Shown: one piece after another, positions 1 through 10,268 of the stretch
Layout: the number at the start of each line of letters is the position of its first letter
Position numbering within the stretch: position 1 is the stretch's first letter
From: Larix kaempferi
Lineage: Eukaryota; Streptophyta; Pinopsida; Pinales; Pinaceae
DNA: 64,000 nt
Assembly (NCBI GenBank): GCA_027924585.1
Contig: BSBM01000440.1
Coordinates: 8,860,001-8,924,000, forward strand
Reading direction: 5' to 3'
Notes under the pieces: generated by a model
What the model was told of the DNA's origin: nothing
Database searches by the model: none
The model's input: the letters and a program-made list of their open reading frames with translations, nothing else
Made by a program: the position numbers and the translations under genes

Positions 1-1
1 C

Positions 2-420
2 CCTAAACTTGATGATGATAACTACGATGAAGAACAGGCTGTTGCTTCTTCTTGTATTACTGCGGATGTGACCCCTTCTTTTTAGCTTCTTCCAATTCAA
101 AAGAATATTCGACTGATCCGTTTCTTACCGTGGTAAGCGAAGATTTACAGGCTGATTCTGGCGTCGTGTGGGCCTCAGTCCTTACCAGTTCCTGTTATCC
201 ATTAATTGCTGAATTTGAAGAGAAATTTTGGTCGTGGTGTGATTATGCTTCTGCCAATGGTTCGAATGGCCCGTCGGAGCTTCCGTTTAGTATAACTGAT
301 CTGGCATGCCGAGAATTTACAGAATCACGTTGTGGTAATGAAGTATTTTCGGACTATTTGCACATAACGTTAGTTTGGGAAATTTATGTTTTCGTTAATA
401 AATTCTCTTGTCGACACTAA
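2..420 (+). pseudogene. Fragment of an unrecognised protein-coding gene at the window edge
   Basis: The first 420 bases read like coding DNA but need two frames. One frame is open from base 2 to a stop near 92. A second frame is open from about 52 to a stop at 420, so a one-base shift near 80-93 separates them. The second frame contains the segments FLTVVSEDLQADSGVVW and FWSWCDYASANGSNG, which look like ordinary, non-repetitive protein. There is no start codon in the first frame, so the gene would begin left of the window. I recognise no domain. It could be the 3' end of a host gene with the last residues read through into non-coding DNA, or a broken copy. Confidence 0.35.
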
Positions 421-1755
421 AAAAAATAAAATCAGGAACTCGTAAAGCTTAAATCATTGGTCATTCGGATTTATTTTCATCTATTGCGAAGACAATTTCT
501 ATTTTTTGTTAGAGTAAACTAAAATAACTAGCAAATCAAATTGTTCATTGATCTCTTGGGAGTCTCATATTCATCTTTGGGGAATATTTTGAAATTATTA
601 TCATTTTTAAAGAAGATTTGTAATGAGTTTGCAATGAAACAAGATGTGAAAAGCGAAGACTCTCTATAGGTTTGAAATTCATAATGCTTTTTTTTTTTTC
701 CTACTAATCTACATGACTATACATGCACTTAGGTTAACTCCTCCTATCATTTTAATTATGAGGCAAAACAATGTTCATTCTTTGGAGAAATTTGAGTGTG
801 AGGATTCCACACCTTCAAATCTTTGTAGACGACAAAGCTGGATCGAGTTCAAACCATTTGCATTTTGATAGGTCCAATGAAATATTGGTTGGCAACCATA
901 GGCAAACAAAAAAGATTGTAAATAATATCTCTACTTGACATTGACCCGCGGATTGAAGTTAAATTGAAGATTAAGATCAACGTTTGGCGTCACATTCAGG
1001 ATTCATATCAATAATAATAGTTCTTAATGTCATGCATGTATTAAATGTATAATGAACAATCATTAACAATGATTGACCAGTTTTTCGGACTATAGCGATT
1101 AGGTTGTTTTCCGATTTGAACAGGTTTATGGAGCCATTTAGGTGTTGACTGACTGCGTGAATGATTGAGGAAAATAAAGGATTAATTCCCGGATTCTTCT
1201 TTTCTCTCTTCATAAGGTACTAATCTACTGGTTACAAGCGTATCACGTCAGACGGTATATATGACGAATTCGTAACCTGTTCTTCATGCCAATTGCCCGC
1301 TCTATTAAAGTAGTATGCTTATGCTTCATTATCATTTTTGGTTTCAGTCCTCCCATTTCATTCGATTGGCCTCATTCTTCGCTATCTATATCTGCTTGAC
1401 TGAATAGTCCGGATGCAACATATTCAACCTCCACTTCCTCCTTTGTGCTTCTACTGATCGCCTCATTCAAATGCGATCTCGTGGCCATTCTTGCAGGATG
1501 CGTTTGAGTGTATATCTAATACAGTCCGAGCTGGATCCTAATGGAGATGCAATCTCAACTGCTTTCTTATCGATCGTTCCCGTATCTTATAAATAATATT
1601 TATGGGTTTCCATTATAACTCCTATATCCCTGATCTGCAGACTTTCCCGCTTCTTGTTCTATACAGACACGCTGTTTCCAGGTCAAGCTTTTTATTTGAT
1701 TCAGTGTGCTTACTTATTTCATATCGAATCGTGAAAGCTTATATTATAATTGCAG
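421..1755. other. Intergenic, no gene seen
   Basis: AT-rich sequence with poly-T runs and short open frames on both strands that show no motif. The composition becomes less AT-rich from about 1,200 onward, ahead of the exon-like segment at 1,756. I see no repeat or mobile-element end here. Confidence 0.4.
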
Positions 1756-1944
1756 GCGTGGGGATGAGTTTGGTTGCTGTCGATCGATCCACCGCTCGCA
1801 AAAGAAAGGCCGACGATTCATTCGATTCACATTGTGCTGCATTCCATCAGTCAACCAAACAGGTGTACAGTCTTCTCCGGAGCTTGCAGATTCTCATAGG
1901 GTGCTGGAAATGTATTATTATCGTTGCATATGAAAAATAAGGAG
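1756..1944 (+). other. Exon-like segment bounded by good splice sites
   Basis: The segment follows a plant-type acceptor (AT-rich run, then TTGCAG) and ends at GGAG followed by GTAAGT, a strong donor. It is 189 bases long, a multiple of three. One frame starts with an ATG at 1,764 and contains RSTARKRKADD, a basic cluster; another contains SPELADSHRVLEMYYYR. Each frame has a stop before the donor, so if this is an exon it is a broken one or a 5'-UTR exon. I do not recognise the product. Confidence 0.25.
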
Positions 1945-2022
1945 GTAAGTAGGGCAGTTTTGTCAATGTGATCTGCAGCTTCTTTCATGTCTTTGCATGT
2001 TTGCAATTACCTTTCCGTGAAA

Positions 2023-2425
2023 ATTCATGTGGAAGCTGAAGAATCTAGAGACACGTGGCTGTCCGTTTGGACGAACATTTGGTGTGATTTTTCAAAGTCA
2101 AAGCTGGCTTTTTTTTTCCCACAATTTTGATTATTGTGAAAGCAGAAGAGGCTAAGGCACACAGCTATTTACATGGAATTTTCTTGCAGTTTTGACTGGC
2201 AAAATTAAAGGATTTTTGTCAAATTACTGGTGCACTTTTCATTTTCACGTAGAAGCTGAAGAGTTTCAAAGCAGACGGCTGTTTGAAGGACTCTGTTTCG
2301 CTTTGGGCGCAGTTGTCATTTTCATGTCGGAGCCGAAGCGTTCGAATGCACACCGCTGTTTGCATGAGTCTTTCCCGCAAATTTCACAGTCAAATTTGAA
2401 GGAATTTGTGTAAGATTTGGTGCAA
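2023..2425. repeat. Decayed tandem repeat, about 100 bp x 4
   Basis: Four diverged copies share the core GAAGCTGAAGAG followed by an ACGGCTGTTTG-like block and a TCACAGTCAAA-like block. They start near 2,023, 2,120, 2,232 and 2,318. They are too diverged to carry a common frame. This is an old local amplification, not a recognised family. Confidence 0.45.
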
Positions 2426-2753
2426 TTTCACTGTCAAAGTTAAGGATTTCTAAGGCTTTATTGGTTAATGTTTGAAAAGAGTAAAATAATTTAGCGTGTT
2501 TATTTTTTTCAAGAGTTGAATTTCATTCTTGCAAGAAGGTAGAAGTTGATTGATTTTGATAAGTCCTTTCGGAGCTGCTGTGTAATTATTGTAGATCTGA
2601 GAGGTTCCTTTTGCTTCAATCCATTCTTTCTGGAGTTTGAAAGCATGCATTTAACCTTATTTTGTAGCTATTCAGTGGTGAAGGTTTCCCAAGCGGTGAA
2701 ATGAGAGACTGCGGAGTTATTCTAATCCGCAGTGTTAATAATCTCACTCAAAC

Positions 2754-2966
2754 TTGAGCCGTTGGACTCATGGAGAATTAGTGCACGCAATCAGTTGCTT
2801 GTTTGACGTGGAAGAAATCATATCATTCTGTCACGCGGCCGTCAATTACCGGCTCTGCTTCGTCAGTCGAAGCCTAAGCAATTCAAATGGAGTTATCAGG
2901 GATGAGGTGCTTGAATACGCGAAAATGTCGCGGTTATCTTCTCTGATGGGCAGATTAAAGAATTGA
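2754..2966 (+). other. Coding-like open segment, unknown
   Basis: An open frame of about 70 codons contains WTHGELVHAISCLFDVEE and reads like real protein rather than random translation. It has no ATG at its beginning and no splice junction that I can place with confidence. With the 1,756-1,944 segment it suggests the remains of a host gene on the plus strand in the first 3 kb. I cannot name the product. Confidence 0.22.
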
Positions 2967-3050
2967 TTGCGGAGAAAAAGCCCGTGAAACTGTCATCTGC
3001 AGCAAGAAGAAAACAGAGAGAGGAACCGTTCTTGAGTTAACGGTTCATGC

Positions 3051-4270
3051 TCGCCTCTAAAAGGATGAATTTCATCAGTTCCCAGTTCCCTGCATTCAAA
3101 GGTTCACATTCAATGGAATTCACAAAAATTGTAGTTTCTTTAGTGCTGATTCTGTGCAATCTTTCCGGACGAACTAAAGGATTTAATGCTTTTGTCATGT
3201 CCTCTGCACTTTTGTTGATGTGGCAAATTCTTAAATTTGTATGTTTTTAAATATTTTTTATATTTAAAAATAAAAAGCCTCCATCAGCGATTTATATCAA
3301 ATCCAAGGTATACTTTACTAATTAAAAAACACGAATTTTTTATTTCAAAAAATAAAAAATATATTTTCAATTTTTTAAAAATTATGTTTAATTATTTTTT
3401 TTTTTAAGAATTAATATAAGTAAAAAAAACCTTTGATTTTAGAACGAAAAGTATATCCTCTGCCTTGACAGAGACTAATAATGAACACATTCGAAGGAAT
3501 CAATTTTTAAGAGATAGTAAAAAGTATTGACATACCTGAAGGATACCTTTATTCTGGCCTTTAATACCTAAGTAAAATTTCAACAATATTTATGTCCTAA
3601 GGTCACACATATTTTTCTTGTTTATTGCACTCACTGAATGAATGAACCACAAGTGAGGTGGATATCTTGTATGGTAGAGAAAAGGTTGTATATACTCATT
3701 ATTTGTACAATATACAATGGTATATTGTTTGACAATGGATTCGTGACACCTTGAGTCATTGAATGCCATTCTTTGAGCTTGTCTTAATGCTATGAAAGCC
3801 AACTAATACTCCTTATGGGAAGTATGCATATTACAATTCTACAAACAATTTTAAGATGGAGTTTGTCATAACTTATTTTGTTCTAGTTTAGCTAAGATTA
3901 TTACATTTGATGAGAATGAATTAAAGAATATGGAAAAAAAAAGTTAAACCACCTTCATAAGAAGTAATGGTTTCTAGTACTAAGTTCCCATCATCAAATA
4001 TTCATAACTATCAAACATTAAGAAAATTGCATGTTAAGGCATGTATTCAAGCCATAGAATAACATATGGCAATATAAAACATGATATTTGACCCATTTGA
4101 AGGAAAGAAGATGAGCTCACATAAACACTAACACCCTTATATAAAGGATTAGATTGCCATAATGATTCTGGCATAATAAATAACAAAGAGACTCAAAACC
4201 CATTAAAAAAAAATAATGAACAAGGAGTAGTGAAACAATAAGCATGTTCATATTAGTGTGATCCTCAATG
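3051..4270. other. AT-rich intergenic DNA
   Basis: Poly-A and poly-T tracts and AT-rich sequence. Short open frames are present on both strands but show no motif, codon signal or repeat structure. I see no feature in it. Confidence 0.4.
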
Positions 4271-4275
4271 ATCTA

Positions 4276-4480
4276 ACCTAAGGGGTTATCTCAATTGGTT
4301 CAAATGGACTATTTCAAGCTAGAGTTGAGCATGAGGTATTCGGTTCTAGTCCAAAGGAGGTTTGAGTCCTATTAAATACCAATGGGTTACCAACTACTAT
4401 TGTGGCTAATAATTGAGTCTTCCTGCATCTAAATATTCTTGGTGAAAAAGGGGAAATATCATGAGATTTTCCTTTGAATA
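4276..4480 (+). mobile_element. Probable tRNA-derived SINE
   Basis: The sequence GGGGTTATCTCAATTGGTTC resembles a degenerate tRNA A box, and about 80 bases downstream GGTTTGAGTCC is one base from the B-box consensus GGTTCGANTCC. This pairing and spacing is the internal RNA polymerase III promoter seen in plant SINEs. The body is followed by T-rich sequence. I cannot place the 3' end or a target duplication, so the limits are approximate. A decayed tRNA gene is the alternative, but no cloverleaf folds by eye. Confidence 0.42.
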
Positions 4481-5381
4481 AAAATGTATTCTTTCCATTT
4501 TAATGAGATGGTATTTTGTCAAATACACAACCCAAAAACCAAAATATAAATTGGAACACTATAATAGATCGTATGACTGAACCATCCATAGATCCATACA
4601 ATATCTTAATAAATTCTTAAAAACAGAAACAACAATGGAGAGACACATTGGAAATAAAAACCATGAACGAATAATTTATTCTCAACTAATGCCACCCCAA
4701 ATAAATTGCCATGCATAAACCATGATACATTAAAAAACAACCACACTTTAACAACAACTTATGTGCTAGTGAAGCTAAGCAACAAGGAATATTCATGATG
4801 TCTCCTCTACTGGTCAATAGTCCAACTAAGTCATTGGTTGTCAATGAACACCTCGTTAGTATTGTAATCTACATACTTCCCATATTTAGGAGAGAATGTT
4901 TGGTGGGAAAGTTGGAATGATGATGTTAAGAAGGGAAAGTTATTTTTTTCCTTGTTTATTTTTCTTTTTTTTGAAAAGAATAGTTGGTAACTTCACATGA
5001 TGGTTTATTTATCTTTTTCTTTAAAAAAGAATGGTTTAGAGTCTAGTACATGACCATACCAATAGAAATAGGGTACATGAGTTGGTTACAAGTCTTGTAA
5101 TGACGTTTTAGATTTTTTATCAAGCGTGTTAACAACTTAATTTTTCTCACATACTTTGTCATGAGTATTATAACCATTATGCATCATTTCCACTAGTATT
5201 AGCACGAGATTGACCTCAATACTATGAAAAAAACCCTAGCTTTAAATCTAAAAGTTGATGATAAAAGGTAATTGCATAGAATTTACCTAATAATATTGGC
5301 AAGCCCGTTGCACTAAAAACATCAAAAATGCCAAAGTGTCCCAAAAATAGAATTTGGTTAATCATAAGTATTGTTCTCCTT

Positions 5382-5473
5382 CCAAACACATGCAATGGTT
5401 GAAAGTGAACATTCACAAACCATTATTCCAAACACATGCAATGGTTGAAAGTGAACATTCACAAACCATTATT
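5382..5473. repeat. Perfect 46-bp tandem duplication
   Basis: Two adjacent copies (5,382-5,427 and 5,428-5,473) share the sequence beginning CCAAACACATGCAATGG. They look identical over the full unit, so this is a recent slippage or unequal-exchange event. It lies about 185 bp outside the CACTA terminus. Confidence 0.8.
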
Positions 5474-5658
5474 CCCAAAATATCCTTTAATTTGGTCTCT
5501 AATACGTATCATTATCCCACTAAGTCATCAATAAAAGGGATTATCCATGTTGGAGCTAGATCTGAGAAACGCCCACATCCTTTCCTTTAAATAAATCCCT
5601 CAAATTCATTCCATTGGAATACATCCATTCATTAGAGAAAGGTTATATTATTGGACTA

Positions 5659-6120
5659 CACTAGTAAAGAAAGTGAGATAAACGACTAAAAGAACTACTA
5701 AAAATATAAATGACTACAGTTAGTCACGTGACTAATAGTCATTTATTTCCAGTCATTTACAACGCGACTAAATACATGACTAAAATTTTTTCGTCGTTTA
5801 TTTGAGTGAACATTTTGGTCGTGTCATTTTTTTAGTCATTGATTGCTATTATTTGGTCATTTATTTAGCCTTTGTTGGCTGTTATTAATCATATATTGTT
5901 GTTAACTGGTCATGTATTTAGTCATTGGATTAGTCAAAATAGTCATTTATTACCGTCAACAAGTAGTTTATTTAGTCATTTTAATCTTAAATTTACATCA
6001 AGTGGTTGTATATTTAGTCATTGATTGATGTTAATTAGTTATATATAGTTATAATAGTCATTTCTTTCTCTTAGTTGGTATATTTAGTCATTTTGTTTCA
6101 TTGATTTCCATGGTTGTTTA
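5659..6120 (-). repeat. CACTA terminus with subterminal repeats
   Basis: The terminus is CACTAGTAAAGAAAG, and the three bases before it are CTA. The next 460 bases contain more than a dozen copies of TAGTCATTTAT or GACTAAAT on both strands. In this superfamily the TNPA-type protein binds such subterminal motifs. A perfect palindrome lies inside at 5,720-5,735. It forms the 3' end of the minus-strand element, next to the last tnpA-like exon. Confidence 0.65.
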
Positions 6121-6215
6121 TATATTGTTTATTAGTTGCAATCATTATATATATTTATTACTTTAATGAACTAAATGTTCATTTATGTTATGTAAATATT
6201 AAAATTGTATAATGC

Positions 6216-6412
6216 ATAAACAAATATAATATTAAACTTGAATAGAAACATGCAATTAAATATAAACATCACATATAAATAGGAACAAACATAATATTAA
6301 ATTTGAATGGAAACATGCAATTAAATATAAACATCATATATAAGAACAAACATAATATTAAACTTGAATGGAAACATGCAATTAAATATAAACATCACAT
6401 ATATGAACAAAC
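6216..6412. repeat. Tandem repeat, 61 bp x 3
   Basis: Three copies start at about 6,221, 6,284 and 6,345. They share AACATGCAATTAAATATAAA, with only a few substitutions and a two-base length difference in the first copy. They lie between the CACTA subterminal array and the last tnpA-like exon, so they are probably an internal amplification of the element's 3' untranslated region. Confidence 0.75.
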
Positions 6413-6838
6413 TACAACATAAGATAAAGTAATATGTAATTATAACAGAAAATCAAATGAACATAATATAACACAATTTAGATAAAGTACTTCAAGATGG
6501 CATATATTTATGTAATAAAAAATGTTATAGTGCAACACTGTTTTCAAGAGTTTCATACTAGTGCAAATAGTACACCATAATAATAGATCCTTGAACAAAC
6601 ATTCAAATATTTAACCACTCCATAAAGCAAACATGAACTTGAACTGGTGGGTTGTCTAACAACTATGTCATCTTTTGCAAATATTTTACTGGCCACCGTA
6701 TGAAGCTTCCTTCCTTCTCTTTCAAATGTTCACATCCATCTATTTTATATTCATAAGCAAGGGGTACATTACTTTTGACCTTTAAAATATTCACATTTGC
6801 ATCCCCTGATCCTTTCAAATTGAATCCATGTATAATAT

Positions 6839-6952
6839 ATAGTGAGTGAATCCGTCCAATGCCCACATCTACATTGTCATACGGATCCAAAACTTTAGTG
6901 AGTGAATCCGTCCAATGCCCACATCTACATTGTCATACGGATCCAAAACTTT
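6839..6952. repeat. 56-bp tandem duplication inside the last tnpA-like exon
   Basis: Two adjacent copies share AGTGAGTGAATCCGTCCAAT at their left ends. The unit is not a multiple of three, so the duplication by itself breaks the reading frame upstream of the conserved C-terminal block. Confidence 0.75.
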
Positions 6953-6989
6953 TACGTTATCGCCTTCTTGGAGTTTATAAACAAATTTT

Positions 6990-7113
6990 TGTTAAAAAAA
7001 AAAAAACAAAAAAAAAAACAAAACAAAACAAACCAAAAACAACAACAACATTATATTGAAAATTGGAAAAAGTTATTACAACAACAATCAAACTCTAATA
7101 TTTATCATAAAAT

Positions 7114-7165
<52 letters not shown>
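6990..7165. repeat. Simple-sequence block: A-rich and (TA)n microsatellite
   Basis: An A-rich AAAAC/AAAC tract at about 6,990-7,050 is followed by an uninterrupted TA dinucleotide run of roughly 45 bases at 7,118-7,163. Both lie in the intron between the last two tnpA-like exons. Translated open frames across the block are low-complexity artefacts. Confidence 0.9.
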
Positions 7166-7167
<2 letters not shown>

Positions 7168-8127
7168 ATATATGAAAAATGGTACATCAATTATATTTTA
7201 ATATTTAGCATTGCACTCACCTCAAGTACTTTGGAAACACTATGAATGCACATGTCCTGTGCATCCTCATGATCATCATGATCACTATCCAATTTGACTT
7301 TTTCTTTATGAGATCCTTTCATATAATTGATCTACATGTGGTTTCATCATGCAAAAAAAATATAACATAAGATAGATGTTATATTAATCTTTGGAGTAAA
7401 GAATGCAATCAATAATTTTTTATCCAAAAGAACAATTATATTATAATGATATTTAGCATTCACCTTTGTAATATTTGGAATATCGCCAGTACATATACCC
7501 AAGCCTAATTGCACAACATCAAGTGATTTGGCCACTGTATATTCCATAGCAACAATTTGTTGATCACTGTCATCCAATGTACCTTCGTGGGAATCATCAA
7601 TTTTGACAGATGCGACACGTTTAAGTGGTCACGATTTGTTTTTATTCTGCATCTAGTTTCATCATGCAAAAAATAAATTAATAGCAATATTGTTGAACAA
7701 CATCTAAAAACACAACAATTAACAAAGCAATTGTATTAAGAGCATATAAAAAGATGCAAAAACAGCTTACTGAAGCATTAGGATATTTGTCCATGAGGCC
7801 TTTCCCTTTTTAGGATGCTCTAATATAATTTCTCTGCATGTGAGTTAATCATCACGCAAAAAAAAATATTCATATTCGATTCAGAGTCCATGAACAATGG
7901 AATAAATAGATTCAAAATTTGTGATATATAATATACTATTGCAAGTTCAAAAGTAACAACCATTAATTCCAATCCTATTCACCGACACATCCTAATTATT
8001 GTTCACTGCACAGTCATCCGATTGTATTAAGAGCATATATAAATATGCAAAAACAACTTACTGAATCATTAAGATGACTGACGTCCATGATTCCTTCTCC
8101 CTTTTATTCTTCTCTAATATCGTTTCT

Positions 8128-10260
8128 CTGCATGTGATTTAATCATCATGCAAAAAAAAATATTCATCATTGATTCAGATTCCAAGAATAATGGAATAAA
8201 TCAATTCAAATTTTGTAATAACAAGGCCAAAAGTAAACTCTCCTAATATGGAGCTAAAACCTCCAACATCATAGGAAAGATAATTCTTGATTGAAATAGT
8301 ACTGAACTATGCTTCCTGTGCTCTACGCAATGGAAATTGCACTATGGTATCCCAATTCACAGCCTATAGTGAAAGTGCAATACATATATATTCATTTACA
8401 AGGTCAATCTTGATAAAACTGAATGGACAATTGCCATTTTTCTCAAGAGTCTTGTGGCCATTATGATCACAAGCTGAGAGTAGAAACCCTCAACCCATTA
8501 AACAAGTAATCCCTAGGTAACTACCAAGAACACTAAGGAACTCTAGTCATGAGATAGAATTTGTGTGCCACTATGATTTAGTGGAAGAGTATTGATGCTA
8601 TACAAGTCATGTATTTGTTTGAACTTGATTATGAGGTTGCATCCTACAAATTTAATAGGCCAAATCAAGGATTCACATAGCCTCGCAAAAGGTTCAATTT
8701 GTGGAATGTCACTTGAATCTTGTTCGTCTTCTATTAAGACAATAAGCATAACCTAGGAGAAATGGCCAATAGAAAAGGCCCTAGTTCATGTTTCAATTAT
8801 TAATTTTGTGATCACACCACTTCTATTTCATTGCACATGTGACTAGTTCAACGACATGCGAATGAAATTGGAGAGAGTATTCCTACATCCATTATGTAAA
8901 ACAAACTCACATAGCCTCACAAAAGGTTCAAGTTGTGGAGTGTTACTCAAATGTTCATCTTCTATCTTTGTTGCTAAAACGTACTCTTGATGGACATCTA
9001 TGGTAATTTAAGTAAGAAATTATACTTTAGAATAAAGTAAATATGTTATGACTTTATATTAGCATAGGTATTTAATTATTGTCTGAAAAGTCACTTTATG
9101 TACTCACACAAAATATTTTCTAGAATATGAAGTATGTCACTTAAAACGTTGCTTTTCTCATTATGTTGGTGTAAACTTTTCGTTATTGTTGTATGCATTT
9201 ACTAACATGGTTTTGGAGCCATAGTAAATGCCATCTGAAACAATTGAAGGATTGATTAAATAGTGTGGGCATACCAACTAGAGATTATGACAAGGAAAGA
9301 AGTAGGAAAGGAAAAAGACAAACAATCAAGCAAAGAGTAAATATGATGGGTAGCCAGACCAAGTTCAGACATAGTTGATATTGAACCAAGAGACCCAGAA
9401 ATATGCTATCAATCAACGCAAATTTGTAGATAAAACTTTGGGAAATATGATAGGTCTCATGCCTGAAACAAGCCTGTAACAAGCATGCTACAAGAGCAGA
9501 ATTGGGCTTAAAATATGAGAAGATACAGAGCATATGAATAGGTAAAAAAAAAACATAAAAGGGTCAACTGCATGCATGCCTAGAAGCAGAACAAGACCTT
9601 TCCCTTGCATCATGAACCAAAATAAATATAACCACTATAATATATGTAAAAGGATGTTTTATGAGGGGAAGCATGAAAAACAGACCACACATACTTTTCA
9701 TCAACTGGTTATCAATAAAATACTTCTAAATGGATATGAGCCTCCATGTTGAGTCCATGAGACACAATTGCAAGATGTTTGACATTTTTTAACACTTTAT
9801 GATTTTTTTTGTCCTCTTAAAGCATACAAATGATCTTTGAAGAATGCAAGTCTCAAATGTCCTTTATATGATCTCTAGGTATGAAAAACACAAACTACTA
9901 ACAAGTATCCCTCTCCAATCCATATCAATGTAAATGCACTGCATACATATATATTCATTTATGTATGCACTGACATAATAAATGAATATGAGTTTGAATT
10001 GCATTATCTATCATGCCATAGTAGAAATAATTATTTATCATGTAAGCTAACCTCTTAAGCATATCATCAAGCTTGGAACAAGAATGGTCAAGTCTGATAA
10101 GTAATTGGCAAGTCTAAACAACTCAATTCTAATATGATGCACCAAGTCACCTTGTTTGCGCCAAACATGGTCAAGTTTGATCAAACTTTTTTTTAACAAG
10201 AACGGTTGAAGAGCTTTTCATTAAAAGAAAAAGAGGTTGCATGTAGCAGAAGAAGGATGA
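8128..10260. other. Intron-like DNA of the CACTA element, no gene seen
   Basis: AT-rich DNA between the CACTA exon group and the hAT-like insertion. A block of about 60 bp beginning CACATAGCCTC occurs twice, near 8,673 and 8,908. Open frames here are short and without motifs. By position this is the long intron of the tnpA-like gene or an additional unrecognised insertion. Confidence 0.4.
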
Positions 10261-10268
10261 CAAAAACC

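Larger units (their letters stand above)
6663..8127 (-). pseudogene. 3' exons of a CACTA tnpA-like gene
   Basis: Five exon-like blocks lie on the minus strand: 8,062-8,127, 7,771-7,833, 7,464-7,646, 7,221-7,331 and a last exon from about 6,975 to a stop at 6,663. The first four have AG acceptors and GT donors (ATGCAG or ATGTAG before, GTAAGY or GTGARTGC after). Their lengths of 66, 63, 183 and 111 are all multiples of three, so all are phase 0. The last exon ends in KEKEGSFIRWP, and its order VGIGRIHS...GCEHLKEKEG...WP matches the C-terminal domain (DUF8039-like) found in plant transposase-associated proteins. A 56-bp duplication (about 6,839-6,952) sits inside it. In-frame stops in the 8,062, 7,771 and 7,464 blocks make this a pseudogene. 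The protein would bind the element ends. Confidence 0.6.

Noticed and set aside
5659-6563. A small complete CACTA element ending at ACTAGTG (6,563)
   Set aside because: The putative right end matches the left for only 8 bases, lacks subterminal repeats, and the 3-bp flanks differ (CTA and CAA).
6902-7168. An 88-codon Lys/Gln/Ile-Tyr-rich open frame
   Set aside because: It is a translation of A-rich and (TA)n simple sequence.
9285-9533. An 82-codon hydrophobic minus-strand frame resembling a membrane protein
   Set aside because: It comes from T-rich AT-biased DNA, has no family motif, and sits in the intron-like part of the CACTA element.
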